64,000 bases of DNA, taken from Geminicoccaceae bacterium (lineage in GTDB: Bacteria > Pseudomonadota > Alphaproteobacteria > Geminicoccales > Geminicoccaceae). The position numbers were made by a program, and so were the translations under genes. The stretch spans positions 221,617 to 285,616 of the forward strand of contig JANQPX010000013.1 in NCBI GenBank assembly GCA_028285265.1. The letters are read 5' to 3'. Below, in pieces: positions 16,329 to 24,849 of this stretch; the stretch's first letter is position 1, and every line of letters starts with the position of its first letter. The notes below the pieces were generated by a model, which did not search any database, had not been told where the DNA came from, and was given only the letters and a program-made list of their open reading frames with translations.

Positions 16329-17705
16329 TTAAACGGTCGAGCTCGCGGGACGGATATTTTGATTTTGGCGAAAGACATTCTCCGGATCATAGCGAGCTTT
16401 AAGACCCTGAAGGCGGCCAAGGTTCGCGCCATACGCCGCTTGGCTTCGCCCCTCACATTCAGCGATGAAATTAACATAAGCGCCGCCATCCGCATCCTCG
16501 TCCAGGCTTGCCCCGATCTCCTCGATCCAAGCCAAGCAGCGCGCATCGTCAGCTGAGGATTGCCAGCGTGCGCCGGGGGTGACGATCACGCCAGCGTCTC
16601 GGTGCGGAAAGGCCATCGCATCGACGCCAACATCCGCAATCGCGCCGCCGAGCTGACAGATGAGCATGTCGGTCTCCGGCGTCGGCATCGTCGCTGCGAA
16701 GGCCACAAGCTTGTCGATGGTGATATCAGGCAACTCTCTGAAATTGCTTGATTTCCAGTAGTTGCGCAGCCCCTTCGCGTAGGTCTGATCAAGAATCTGC
16801 TGGGCGTCGGCATACCGCATCGGACCGACAGCATGACCAATCGCCTCACCACCCTGCAGAGAGGACAAGATCGCCTCGCCGTCCTCGGGCGAACCGGCAT
16901 AGCACTGCATCAACGTTACGACCTTTGTGCCGTGATATCGTTCCTCCAAGAAGGGAACCGGCGGGGCCGTCATCAGATCTGCCCAGACGCAGCATTCTCT
17001 CGGCGCCTCCTTGATGAAGGCGCTATAGCGCCGGAGCACGTCAGCCGCATCCTCGAGACGGTACATCGTCGGGCCGAACAGGATGGGATCCGGGAGCTCA
17101 TGCAGCCTGAACAGAAAGGACGTGGCGATACCGAAATTACCGCTGCCGCCGCGAAGGGCCCAGAACAGGTCGGCGTTACTCCGGTCGCTCGCGGTGATTA
17201 TGTCGCCGTCGGTGGTGACCAGGTCGACTTCGAGGAGATTGTCGGCGGCGAGGCCGTGCAGCCTGGCAAGCCAACCAAACCCGCCGCCAAGGGTCAGTCC
17301 GGCAACGCCCGTCGATGATACGACCCCGCCGGGGGTGACCAGATCGAAGGCGCTCGTTTCATGGTCGAGATCAGCGAGCGTCGCGCCCCCTTGAACGCGG
17401 GCCGTGCGCTGCGTGGGGTCGACATGGACAGCGCGCATCGAAGAGAGATCGACCATCAGGCCGTCATCAGCAACGGCGGTACCGGCGACATTATGGCCGC
17501 CACCGCGGACTGAGATCTGAAGGCCGTTCGCTCGACCAAAACGCACGGCAGCCACGACGTCCGCCACGCCCGATGCCCGAACGATCACGGCGGGGCGTCT
17601 GTCGATCAACGCGTTCCAGATCGACCTCGCTTCGTCATATCCTTCATCGTTCGATTGCAGAACCTGACCGCGAACATTGGACCTCAATGTCTCAATGTCA
17701 TTCAT
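16329..17705 (-). CDS. BBE-type FAD-linked oxidase
   Basis: This 458-residue flavoprotein has a PCMH-type FAD-binding domain (about residues 35-205) and a berberine-bridge-like C-terminus. The GGGHNVAG motif contains the His that normally carries the 8-alpha covalent FAD bond. The position that is Cys in bicovalent enzymes is Thr here (SSTGVAGLTLGGGFGWLARLHGLAADNL), so the FAD is probably linked by one bond, as in the 6-hydroxy-D-nicotine oxidase group. YGANLGRLQGLKARYDPENVF is the usual C-terminal block. Substrates of such enzymes are varied alcohols and amines. It is divergent from an HxlR regulator, the likely controller. Confidence 0.92.
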   Translation of the reverse strand: MNDIETLRSNVRGQVLQSNDEGYDEARSIWNALIDRRPAVIVRASGVADVVAAVRFGRANGLQISVRGGGHNVAGTAVADDGLMVDLSSMRAVHVDPTQRTARVQGGATLADLDHETSAFDLVTPGGVVSSTGVAGLTLGGGFGWLARLHGLAADNLLEVDLVTTDGDIITASDRSNADLFWALRGGSGNFGIATSFLFRLHELPDPILFGPTMYRLEDAADVLRRYSAFIKEAPRECCVWADLMTAPPVPFLEERYHGTKVVTLMQCYAGSPEDGEAILSSLQGGEAIGHAVGPMRYADAQQILDQTYAKGLRNYWKSSNFRELPDITIDKLVAFAATMPTPETDMLICQLGGAIADVGVDAMAFPHRDAGVIVTPGARWQSSADDARCLAWIEEIGASLDEDADGGAYVNFIAECEGRSQAAYGANLGRLQGLKARYDPENVFRQNQNIRPASSTV

Positions 17706-17786
17706 GGCGCTTACCCTTCCAACATCGTGTCATGTCGACATCCCTTGGCAGCCACATTGATCGGATGCGCAGCGCAAAAAAACTGA

Positions 17787-17815
17787 AAAATCTGGAGTAC
17801 TACAGATTTTGTAGT
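17787..17815. promoter_or_regulatory. Large palindromic operator between the FAD oxidase and hxlR-type genes
   Basis: AAAATCTG (17787-17794) and CAGATTTT (17803-17810) are perfect inverted arms around an eight-base centre containing the palindrome AGTACT. Only one base pair of this 24-base dyad is mismatched. A second overlapping dyad, ACTACA-N5-TGTAGT, covers 17799-17815. HxlR-family dimers bind such dyads, and this is the only one in the 177-base divergent gap. Confidence 0.65.
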
Positions 17816-17882
17816 TGCGAGCGTCCGCCGAGCTTGCAAACCTCATCCTGGTCTTATCGCGCCAATCTTGGGGAGGAGGGTC

Positions 17883-18611
17883 ATGGCACGGGGTTATGGT
17901 CAATATTGTCCGCTGGCGTTGGCAGCGGAGCTACTTTGCGAGCGCTGGACCCTGCTGGTGATCAGCCGCTTGATCGACGGCTGCACCCGCTTTAACGACA
18001 TTCACCGCGGCGTGCCGCGGATCTCGGCGACACTCCTCACCAAGCGTCTTGCCGAACTGGAACATGCTGGCCTGATTGTTCGTCGCCCCTTGAAGACCGG
18101 TCGCGGTTATGACTATGGGCTGACCGAGGCCGGGGCGGCCCTGGAATCGATCATCATGGACCTGGCCGTCTGGGGCCAGCGTTGGTCGAGGGACATGGTC
18201 ACGGATGACCTCGACCCGGCATTTCTGGCCTGGAGCATGCACACGCGGATGAACACCGACGCCATGCCGGAAGGCCGGACCGTCATCGAGTTCGAATTCT
18301 CCGGGATCGATAAAGGGTTTGCCCGCTTTTGGCTGATCAACACCGATGCCAAGGTCGACATGTGCTTGAAACATCCCGGCTTCGATGTCGACATCAAGGT
18401 GATGTCGGATATCCGCCGTTTTGTCGAAGCCTGGCGTGGTTTTCGCTCGATGCGGGATGAGATTGCCAACGGCACCATCCGGCTGGAAGGACCGGCCGAG
18501 CTGAAGCGTACCTTTCCCGATTGGCTCTTACTCAGCGCTTTATCACCGTTTCCAAGGCAGCGCCCCGGCGACGAGCGGGCCCTGATCGAGAACGCTCCAT
18601 CGGCAGCGTGA
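17883..18611 (+). CDS. HxlR-family transcriptional regulator with C-terminal extension
   Basis: This 242-residue protein has an N-terminal HxlR winged helix (about residues 8-100). The CPLALAAELLCERWTLLVISRLIDG start carries the single near-N-terminal Cys typical of redox- or electrophile-sensing members, and ISATLLTKRLAELEHAGLIVR is the recognition region. A further 130 residues (about 110-242) look like a sterol-carrier-type or ligand-binding domain, longer than basic HxlR proteins. It is divergent from the FAD oxidase gene with a large palindrome between them, suggesting local control. The ATG at 17883 has a GGAGGAGG sequence upstream. Confidence 0.9.
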   Translation: MARGYGQYCPLALAAELLCERWTLLVISRLIDGCTRFNDIHRGVPRISATLLTKRLAELEHAGLIVRRPLKTGRGYDYGLTEAGAALESIIMDLAVWGQRWSRDMVTDDLDPAFLAWSMHTRMNTDAMPEGRTVIEFEFSGIDKGFARFWLINTDAKVDMCLKHPGFDVDIKVMSDIRRFVEAWRGFRSMRDEIANGTIRLEGPAELKRTFPDWLLLSALSPFPRQRPGDERALIENAPSAA

Positions 18612-18845
18612 GCAGTCTCTAGCCGCCTTACGCTCACCTGCCGTTCCGCGCCGTCAACGACGGTCTTCCATTGCCGTTGGCGGCGCATACCATCCTGCCG
18701 CAGCCGGTCCGCGGTGACGCCCGGAATCTCACGTAGATTTCATCAGGCCTGATGGGCAACCCATCCCGTTGTTACAAAAATCTCGTCCCTGATCCCTATA
18801 TAACCAACCGTGCGATCGCTCATCTGTCCAAGGATTTAAACCCTG

Positions 18846-19559
18846 ATGGATATGTTGCTTGGCTACGGTGCTGGTCTGTTAACACTCATCAATCCCTGTG
18901 TTTTGCCGGTTCTTCCTCTGGTGCTGGCATCGGCTACGCATCGTGGCAAACACGGGCCGCTCGCGCTCGCTGCGGGCATGAGCATCACCTTCGTGGTTCT
19001 TGGTATGACCGTGATCACGGTCGGCAGCTCGATTGGGCTGGACGAGCGTCTGATGAGCCAGATCAGTGCTGCACTCATGGTCGCCTTCGGGCTCGTGCTG
19101 CTGGTGCCGAAGCTGAATGCCCAATTCGCCTTGGCAACGGGTGGCTTGGCTGAGCGTGCCGACTCGCAGGTCGGTGACCTTCAACAATCCAATCTCGGTG
19201 GTGTTTTTGCGGCAGGCGCTCTGCTGGGCGCTGTCTGGTCCCCTTGCATCGGCCCAACCCTCGGCGGCGCCATATCGCTCGCCTCACAAGGGCAAAGTCT
19301 TGGTTATGCCGCGACGATCATGATCAGCTTTGCGCTTGGTGTCGCAACCGTGATTGTCGCGCTTGGCTATGGGACACGTGAAGCGATCCGCAGCCGACAA
19401 AGCTGGCTCCAGCCCCTTGCTGAGCGCTCTAAATCCATCATGGGCGTCGTACTGGTCATCGTCGGCCTCGCGATCCTTTTCGGTCTGCATCACATCATCG
19501 AAGCCTGGCTCATACAGGTCCTGCCGATTTGGCTGCAGGATCTGTCGGTTGCCTTGTGA
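18846..19559 (+). CDS. ccdA: CcdA/DsbD-type membrane thiol-disulfide transporter
   Basis: This 237-residue inner-membrane protein has six predicted helices. The first carries GLLTLINPCVLPVLPLVLAS, with the Cys and flanking Pro of the CcdA family. The second redox Cys is in GALLGAVWSPCIGPTLGGAISLA. CcdA passes electrons from cytoplasmic thioredoxin to periplasmic thiol proteins, serving cytochrome c maturation or other acceptors. An exported thioredoxin-like protein follows 73 bases downstream on the same strand and is the obvious partner. The symbol denotes the family, not proven function in cytochrome maturation. Confidence 0.9.
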   Translation: MDMLLGYGAGLLTLINPCVLPVLPLVLASATHRGKHGPLALAAGMSITFVVLGMTVITVGSSIGLDERLMSQISAALMVAFGLVLLVPKLNAQFALATGGLAERADSQVGDLQQSNLGGVFAAGALLGAVWSPCIGPTLGGAISLASQGQSLGYAATIMISFALGVATVIVALGYGTREAIRSRQSWLQPLAERSKSIMGVVLVIVGLAILFGLHHIIEAWLIQVLPIWLQDLSVAL

Positions 19560-19632
19560 TCGCCGATGACGCCCGTCCCGTTTCCCAACTGTCCCCTATC
19601 CCTTTTTCTAATCTGACCAAGGAGTCCTATCG

Positions 19633-20055
19633 ATGAACCGTCGCCATGTTCTCGCCCTGACCACCGCCGCCGTGATCGGCTTGGCCTTACCCGCATCCGT
19701 CAAAGCCAGCGATACTGTGGATTACACACCGGGCCTGATCCAAAACGCCCTCGCTGACGGCAAGACCGTGTTTGTCGATTTTGCTGCCGACTGGTGCTCG
19801 ACCTGCGCGCGTCAGGAACGGGTGATCAACGAACTCCGGGCCGAAAATCCCGCCTATGACGAACATATTCTGTTCGTTCGCGTTGATTGGGACGACTTTG
19901 GTCGTGAAGAGGTCAGCACGTCGAGAAACATTCCACGACGCTCGACATTGCTCGTTCTTCGAGGTGACGACGAGCTTGGTCGCATCGTCGCCGGAACGGG
20001 GGCCGATGAAATCCGGGCCCTTTTGGACACGGCCCTCTCCGCAGCCACGTCCTAA
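19633..20055 (+). CDS. Exported thioredoxin-fold protein (DsbD gamma-like)
   Basis: This 140-residue protein has a signal peptide (residues 1-25, ending VKA) and a thioredoxin fold. The active site is W54-C55-S-T-C58-A-R-Q-E in the context VFVDFAADWC, close to the C-terminal domain of DsbD. The cis-Pro is probably in NIPRRSTLLVL. AAGGAG lies just upstream of the ATG. With CcdA upstream it forms a split DsbD-like reductant pathway for periplasmic proteins. Which proteins it reduces is not shown; exported MsrA at 14.6 kb is one candidate. Confidence 0.9.
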   Translation: MNRRHVLALTTAAVIGLALPASVKASDTVDYTPGLIQNALADGKTVFVDFAADWCSTCARQERVINELRAENPAYDEHILFVRVDWDDFGREEVSTSRNIPRRSTLLVLRGDDELGRIVAGTGADEIRALLDTALSAATS

Positions 20056-20396
20056 GTTTCGGACCAGGGCAGCCAACGTCAGGGTTCGCTAGGGCGGCCC
20101 TGATCGTCCTGAGGGCATCATGGTCTGGGGTCGATGCATGGCCATGAGGCTTGGCTCAATGGCCCCTCACCTTCCAAACGTAAATCCGCGTCCGGCGATC
20201 GACGGTGGCTGGCAGGCGCTGCCCGTCAGGACCACCGTTTGATCCGCAGCATCGGCCAGGCGCACCTGTCAATAAGCCGTGAGCACCATCACGAAACGTA
20301 CTTGAATGTGGCCTCGATCACATTCATCCACGGGATGATCGAGATATTTGGTTTTCTATTCCTCATCGTTTCGATTTTCTGTGGAGTTTTTGAACC
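20056..20396. other. Intergenic stretch before a small membrane protein gene
   Basis: About 340 bases with no firm gene. The last part encodes a short hydrophobic in-frame peptide (from an ATG at 20335) ending at 20400, whose stop overlaps the next ATG. It may be a tiny membrane peptide or a leader; there is no other support. Confidence 0.35.
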
Positions 20397-20588
20397 ATGA
20401 CATGGCTCATTTCACGCGTGCAACACCAGCCCCTCAAGCTGCAGATGATGGGATTCGCAGGCCTCATTGGTGCCATGGCTTGGCTCTTTGGTGTTGTCGG
20501 ACAGCTTGTTGCTATCTCGTCGATTGCCTTGGTGGCATTGGGGACATTGATGGCGCTCTGGTCGATCCGAAAGCCTGTTCGTCCCTAA
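20397..20588 (+). CDS. Small two-helix membrane protein
   Basis: This predicted 63-residue protein has two hydrophobic segments (about 16-33 and 35-53) separated by a Gln, and a basic C-terminal tail ending RKPVRP. Its ATG overlaps a preceding stop codon (ATGA), which is a mark of translational coupling. No family is recognised and no ribosome binding site stands out. Coding status is likely but not certain. Confidence 0.45.
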   Translation: MTWLISRVQHQPLKLQMMGFAGLIGAMAWLFGVVGQLVAISSIALVALGTLMALWSIRKPVRP

Positions 20589-20760
20589 GCGGGATGGTCA
20601 TTCCGGCTCTGTGCCCAACTTGAACCATCGATCCCGGATCGAATGAGCCGATTGGTCAGCCGGCATGGCATATTTTCCTCGCGCACGCCTTCGATCCTGT
20701 GCGAAGACGTCCATCGAGATCTCGATGATCGTTCATGATAGTGACGAGGCAGTAGCAGGC

Positions 20761-21426
20761 ATGCATATTGGTTTGATCGGCGGCATCGGACCCGCCGCAA
20801 CGGACTTCTATTATCGGCATCTGATCGAGGCCGCCGCCAAGGCCGAGCGCGCTCTTGACCTGACCGTCGTCCATGCTGATGCGCCAACACTGCTCGCCAA
20901 TCTCGCAACAAACGCCGATGACGCACAAATCGCGATCTACAAGCGCCTGGCCGAGCGCCTTCAACATGCCGGAGCCGAATGCATGGCAGTCACCTCGATC
21001 GCAGGCCATTTTTGCATCGACGCCTTCGTGCCGCTGTCGCCTTTGCCCGTCATTGATCTGACGGCCGCTCTGAGATCAACGCTGGAAGCCAGCGGTGTCC
21101 GACGGGTTGGCGTGCTCGGAACTAAGACAGTCATGGCGACGAAGATGTACGGGAAGCTCGGCGCCGTCGATGTCGTTGCACCGCCCGGTGAGATGCTTGA
21201 CCAGGTCCATGAAGCCTATGTTCGGCTGGCGACGACGGGCCGGCCGACAGACGATCTCCGGGATGTCTTCTTTGCTGCTGGAGCGCAGTTGGTTGGCGAC
21301 CTCAAGGCCGAAGCCGTCCTTCTCGGCGGCACTGACCTCAACGTCGCCTTTGATGGTCAGAACGCTGGCTTTCCGATCGTCGACTGTGCTGCCATCCATA
21401 TCGAGGCCATTGCACAACATCTCTAA
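20761..21426 (+). CDS. Aspartate/glutamate racemase family protein lacking usual cysteines
   Basis: This 221-residue protein has the two-domain Asp/Glu racemase fold: it opens with MHIGLIGGIGPAATDFYYR and has RVGVLGTKTVMATKMYGKL in the middle. PLP-independent racemases use two cysteines, one in a CNTxH-type motif and one in LGCTE. Here the corresponding places read VTSIAGHF and LGGTDL, so neither Cys is at its normal position. A Cys five residues after the first site (GHFC) is not equivalent. A different reaction, such as a hydrolase or isomerase, or a non-catalytic role, is possible. The ATG at 20761 matches the conserved N-terminus; an upstream in-frame extension is unsupported. Confidence 0.85.
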   Translation: MHIGLIGGIGPAATDFYYRHLIEAAAKAERALDLTVVHADAPTLLANLATNADDAQIAIYKRLAERLQHAGAECMAVTSIAGHFCIDAFVPLSPLPVIDLTAALRSTLEASGVRRVGVLGTKTVMATKMYGKLGAVDVVAPPGEMLDQVHEAYVRLATTGRPTDDLRDVFFAAGAQLVGDLKAEAVLLGGTDLNVAFDGQNAGFPIVDCAAIHIEAIAQHL

Positions 21427-21695
21427 GTCCGTGATAGCGGAGCCCTAAGAACGGGTTCGATCCGGTCCCCCACGCGCGACGATGTCTTGAACGACCGTGT
21501 GGCGTTGCCCCGAAGCGACAAGGCCTCCGCCCCACGTCTGTCGGCATGAACGACAAAAGGAAGGCCCTGGTATGTTAATGATCGTCCAGCGATGGCGAGC
21601 CTTGGGTCAACATCTTGCGGATCAACATCTTTTCTGTCTGAGTAGACCGACACCATCGCACGCCTCACATGGCAGGCCATCACGGGCAAAACGAT

Positions 21696-22829
21696 ATGAA
21701 TACCATCAGCTTTGGCCCGCAAATCCGCCAATCCCCCTTCTTTGACGCCACCTTGAAATGGGGCGCCAAGGGCTATTCCGTCTACAACCATATGTTCATC
21801 CCGCGGGATTTCGGCGATCCGGTCCAGAATTTCTGGAATTTAATCGAGCGTGCCATTCTTTGCGATGTGTCGGTGGAACGTCAGGTGGAGATCACGGGCC
21901 CCGATGCCGCTCGCTTCGTGCAATGTCTCACGCCGCGCAATCTCTCAACCTGCCAAGTCGGCCAATGCAAATATGTGCTCCTGACCAGCCAAGAGGGTGG
22001 CATCATCAACGATCCGGTGTTGCTACGGCTTGGCGAAAACCACTTCTGGCTCTCCTTGGCCGACAGCGATGCCTTGCTCTGGGCCAAAGGGGTTGCGACC
22101 TTCGCTGGCCTCGACGTCGATATCAAAGAACCTGATGTGTCACCTCTGCAGCTGCAGGGGCCTCAATCACTGAGCATCATGCAACGGCTGTTCGGTGATG
22201 ATATTGAAAAGCTGAAATATTATTGGCTCATTGAAACCACCCTGGACAGCATCCCCCTCGTGATTTCGCGAACCGGTTGGTCCAGTGAACGCGGCTATGA
22301 GCTCTATCTCCGAGACGGCAGTCGAGGAAGCGAGCTTTGGGAACGGATTATGGCCGTAGGCGAGCCCTTAGGTTTGTCGCCAGGCCATACATCGACCATC
22401 CGACGGATCGAAGGCGGGATGTTGTCCTACCACGCGGATATGGACATCCATACCAATCCCTATGAACTCGGTTTGGATCGTCTCGTCGACTTGACCATGG
22501 AGACGGACTTTATCGGCAAAGCCGCGCTCAACGACATTCAGGCAAATGGCGTCGCGCGTATCTTGGTTGGCCTCGAGATTGATGGGCCAGCCTTGGAGGC
22601 CCCCAATACCAAACACTGGCTGCTCTCCCTAGGCGCGGAGACGGTTGGCCATATCACATCGGCGGTGTACTCACCCCGATTGAAACGCAATATCGCCCTT
22701 GGCTTCGTCGGTGTTGCTCACAACAGGCTTGGTCTACGGCTTAAAACCACGTCCGAGATCGGGGAGCGCAACGTCACCATTGTCGAAAAACCGTTCTATG
22801 ACCCGAAAAAGCGACTGGCGACATCCTAA
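21696..22829 (+). CDS. GcvT-fold aminomethyltransferase, DmdA-like
   Basis: This 377-residue protein has the folate-binding GcvT fold. It resembles dimethylsulfoniopropionate demethylase (DmdA) more than glycine-cleavage T-protein. Shared stretches include GYSVYNHMFIPRDF, CDVSVERQVEITGPDAARFVQ, LTPRNLSTCQVGQC, LADSDALLWAKGVA and DVSPLQLQGPQ. DmdA transfers a methyl group from DMSP to tetrahydrofolate, producing methylmercaptopropionate. DmdA cannot be told from other DmdA-like methyltransferases by eye, so the substrate is unproven. I chose the ATG at 21696; another at 21669 is in frame. No other DMSP gene is recognised nearby. Confidence 0.8.
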   Translation: MNTISFGPQIRQSPFFDATLKWGAKGYSVYNHMFIPRDFGDPVQNFWNLIERAILCDVSVERQVEITGPDAARFVQCLTPRNLSTCQVGQCKYVLLTSQEGGIINDPVLLRLGENHFWLSLADSDALLWAKGVATFAGLDVDIKEPDVSPLQLQGPQSLSIMQRLFGDDIEKLKYYWLIETTLDSIPLVISRTGWSSERGYELYLRDGSRGSELWERIMAVGEPLGLSPGHTSTIRRIEGGMLSYHADMDIHTNPYELGLDRLVDLTMETDFIGKAALNDIQANGVARILVGLEIDGPALEAPNTKHWLLSLGAETVGHITSAVYSPRLKRNIALGFVGVAHNRLGLRLKTTSEIGERNVTIVEKPFYDPKKRLATS

Positions 22830-22838
22830 GATCGACAG

Positions 22839-23339
22839 ATGTGTCCATCGTCCATTGGGGGCAAGCGCTTGATCATTAGGAGAGCCACCAGCCACGATGA
22901 AGCCGACGTGCGCGTCTGCGCAGAAGAGGCTTATGCGCGCTATGTCCGTGCCATTGGACAGAAACCTGCACCGATGGTTGCCGACTTCGCATCCCAGATT
23001 GCCAACGGTTGTGTTTATGTCGCCGAGCGAACCGGTGAGACGATCGAGGGCTTCATCGCGTTTTTCCCGAGGACGGATCACATGTTCCTCGAGAATGTCG
23101 CTGTTAGAACATCGGCTGCAGGGAAAGGTGTCGGCAAAGCGCTCATCCGCTTCTGTGAGGCTGAGGCCATCCATCAGGGCTTAGCGAGCGTGCAGCTCTA
23201 CACCAACGAAAAGATGACGGAAAATCTCTCGATCTATCCTCACCTCGGCTATGTCGAGACCGACCGCCGCAGGGAAGACGGCTTCAACCGCGTGTTCTTT
23301 GAAAAACGGCTGGATAAGCCGACATCAAGTGATCGTTAA
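22839..23339 (+). CDS. GNAT-family N-acetyltransferase
   Basis: This 166-residue acetyltransferase uses acetyl-CoA. LIIRRATSHDEADVRVCAEEAY forms the first strand and helix. DHMFLENVAVRTSAAGKGVGKALIRFCEAEA contains the pyrophosphate-binding Q/RxxGxG/A loop, here AAGKGVG. LYTNEKMTENLSIYPHLGYVETDRR is the usual GNAT end. It starts nine bases after the DmdA-like gene stop, so both are probably co-transcribed. The acceptor molecule is unknown. Confidence 0.9.
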   Translation: MCPSSIGGKRLIIRRATSHDEADVRVCAEEAYARYVRAIGQKPAPMVADFASQIANGCVYVAERTGETIEGFIAFFPRTDHMFLENVAVRTSAAGKGVGKALIRFCEAEAIHQGLASVQLYTNEKMTENLSIYPHLGYVETDRRREDGFNRVFFEKRLDKPTSSDR

Positions 23340-23667
23340 ACCGTCGCTCAATCCAAGTGCGATCATTGCCAAAAGATCATGAGCAAGAGCGACAACGTCC
23401 AAACGACGGCCTCGGAAAACTCCGACGCCTTTGCCTAAGACGGCACCATAGCCGTCTCAGGCAGGATGAATGGCATCACCACGACATGGAGCCGGGAAAT
23501 CGGCGCGTTTTCCGTCGCACGCCGTGCCAAGGTCCGGGACGAAAAAGTCGTGCTCTGGAACGGGTTCCGGGATAGCGTTGCGGAGAGCCAGGCCGATCAC
23601 GGCCGGTGAGATGTCACGGCAAAACTGGGGAGCATCATCCCAAGACGTGTCATCAGGAGATAAGAGC
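23340..23667. other. Intergenic stretch with a strong hairpin
   Basis: About 330 bases without a convincing gene. An in-frame extension of the next gene reaches 23470 but lacks coding features. GCCTAAGACGGC (23433-23444) pairs with GCCGTCTCAGGC (23451-23462), 11 of 12 positions, around a six-base loop. No T run follows on either strand. It may end the GNAT transcript or stabilise its 3' end. Confidence 0.45.
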
Positions 23668-24216
23668 ATGAAGAGTCGCGCTGGGCGATGCCGCCTGACC
23701 TTGGCCATCTTGGCCACCGCCATTGCTGTCACGACCTCGGCAAGCGGCGCTGAGTGGCCGACCCGGACGACACCCAGGCCGGTGACAACGGAGGGTGTGC
23801 CCCACATCCAACTGAACGTCGAACCCTTGCCGGAGCTGACGGCCGAACTCCTGCGACGCGTTGAGCAACTTCCTCATGTCGACGTGCGCGACACTGTCGT
23901 CTCGTTGCCAGGTGCAAAGGGGTTTTGGTTGGCGGACGATTTACCCCTCGAACGTCCGGACGTCATCGTCGGCGGCCGAGAATTCGCCCATATTCACCCC
24001 GACGGTAGCTTGCATGCCTCCTTGAATCCCAAGACAGCCCAGGCAGCGATTGAAGCCGGCTGGGCCATCGCCCATCCCTGGTCGAGCAAGCGACAGGGAT
24101 GGGAGGGATTTGTCATGATCTACACGCCCCTATCGGAAGACGAACTCGACGTCACCTTCCGGCTGATCCAGGACTCCTATACGTTTGTCACTGGGAGAGC
24201 GTTGGACGACGAATGA
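23668..24216 (+). CDS. Exported luciferase-domain (DUF5519-like) protein
   Basis: This 182-residue protein starts at an ATG with AGGAG upstream. Residues 1-28 look like a signal peptide ending SASGA. The rest resembles the small domain annotated as luciferase/DUF5519: GGREFAHIHPDGSLHASLN, AIEAGWAIAHPWS and VMIYTPLSEDELDVTFRLIQDSYTFVTG. Two His-Pro pairs and the GREFAHIHP block are the main family marks. Despite the name, bacterial members are not known to emit light. The domain assignment is fairly sure and function unknown. Confidence 0.78.
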   Translation: MKSRAGRCRLTLAILATAIAVTTSASGAEWPTRTTPRPVTTEGVPHIQLNVEPLPELTAELLRRVEQLPHVDVRDTVVSLPGAKGFWLADDLPLERPDVIVGGREFAHIHPDGSLHASLNPKTAQAAIEAGWAIAHPWSSKRQGWEGFVMIYTPLSEDELDVTFRLIQDSYTFVTGRALDDE

Positions 24217-24284
24217 CGATGAATGATGGGGGTTTTCCCAAAAGGCATCCGTCCCTCGGTCCGACAGTCTTCTAGGCTCAGCCG

Positions 24285-24818
24285 CTATGAGCGGGCGGCC
24301 TCACGGACAAAGATCGCATTGTCGATCTTGTCGAACGCATTTCGATAGATCTCTGCATCCAAAAGCTGCTCATCCTCCGCCGATATCTGGCCCGTTTGGC
24401 CGGACCGACTTTGGCTCTTGACGAAGCTCAGACGGACTGACGTCCGTTGGTCAGCAAACGCTTCGACAAAAGCGGTCGCTTTGGTCTGGACCGTCACCAC
24501 GCCATACTCGTCGTCAATATCCAGCAGGGCATCGAAAACAAGGTCGGTAAACGTCTCCTCGTCCTTCGATCGGGCCAAGCCCGCTGCTGAAATAAAGCCC
24601 GTCTCCTTATCAGCACTGCTGATCGTGTAACCCAGATCTTGAAAGACGGAAATGACGCTGGCGAAAGCCGTCGCTTTGTCGGTTTCGAGTTCTCGTTGCT
24701 GCAGCGACTGAATCTGCAGCGGTGTGAGCTTCGGTTCGGCCGGCTCATCCAGTAGCTCGGCACAGCTGGCCATAAAAAGAAGCAAAGGAATCAGACAGAG
24801 TCGTGCAGTGCAAGGCAT
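24285..24818 (-). CDS. Predicted lipoprotein of unknown function
   Basis: This 177-residue protein begins with a lipoprotein signal peptide; the lipobox MASC places the lipidated Cys at residue 18. The mature part has a beta-rich stretch (ATAFASVISVFQDLGYTISSADKETGFISA), the pattern of small outer-membrane-associated lipoproteins that start with a two-strand repeat. I recognise no named family with confidence. The next gene upstream on the same strand is another lipoprotein, 31 bases away, so the two are probably co-transcribed. Confidence 0.8.
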   Translation of the reverse strand: MPCTARLCLIPLLLFMASCAELLDEPAEPKLTPLQIQSLQQRELETDKATAFASVISVFQDLGYTISSADKETGFISAAGLARSKDEETFTDLVFDALLDIDDEYGVVTVQTKATAFVEAFADQRTSVRLSFVKSQSRSGQTGQISAEDEQLLDAEIYRNAFDKIDNAIFVREAARS

Positions 24819-24849
24819 GGTTCGTCTCGACGTTAGATGAGGCTTCGGT

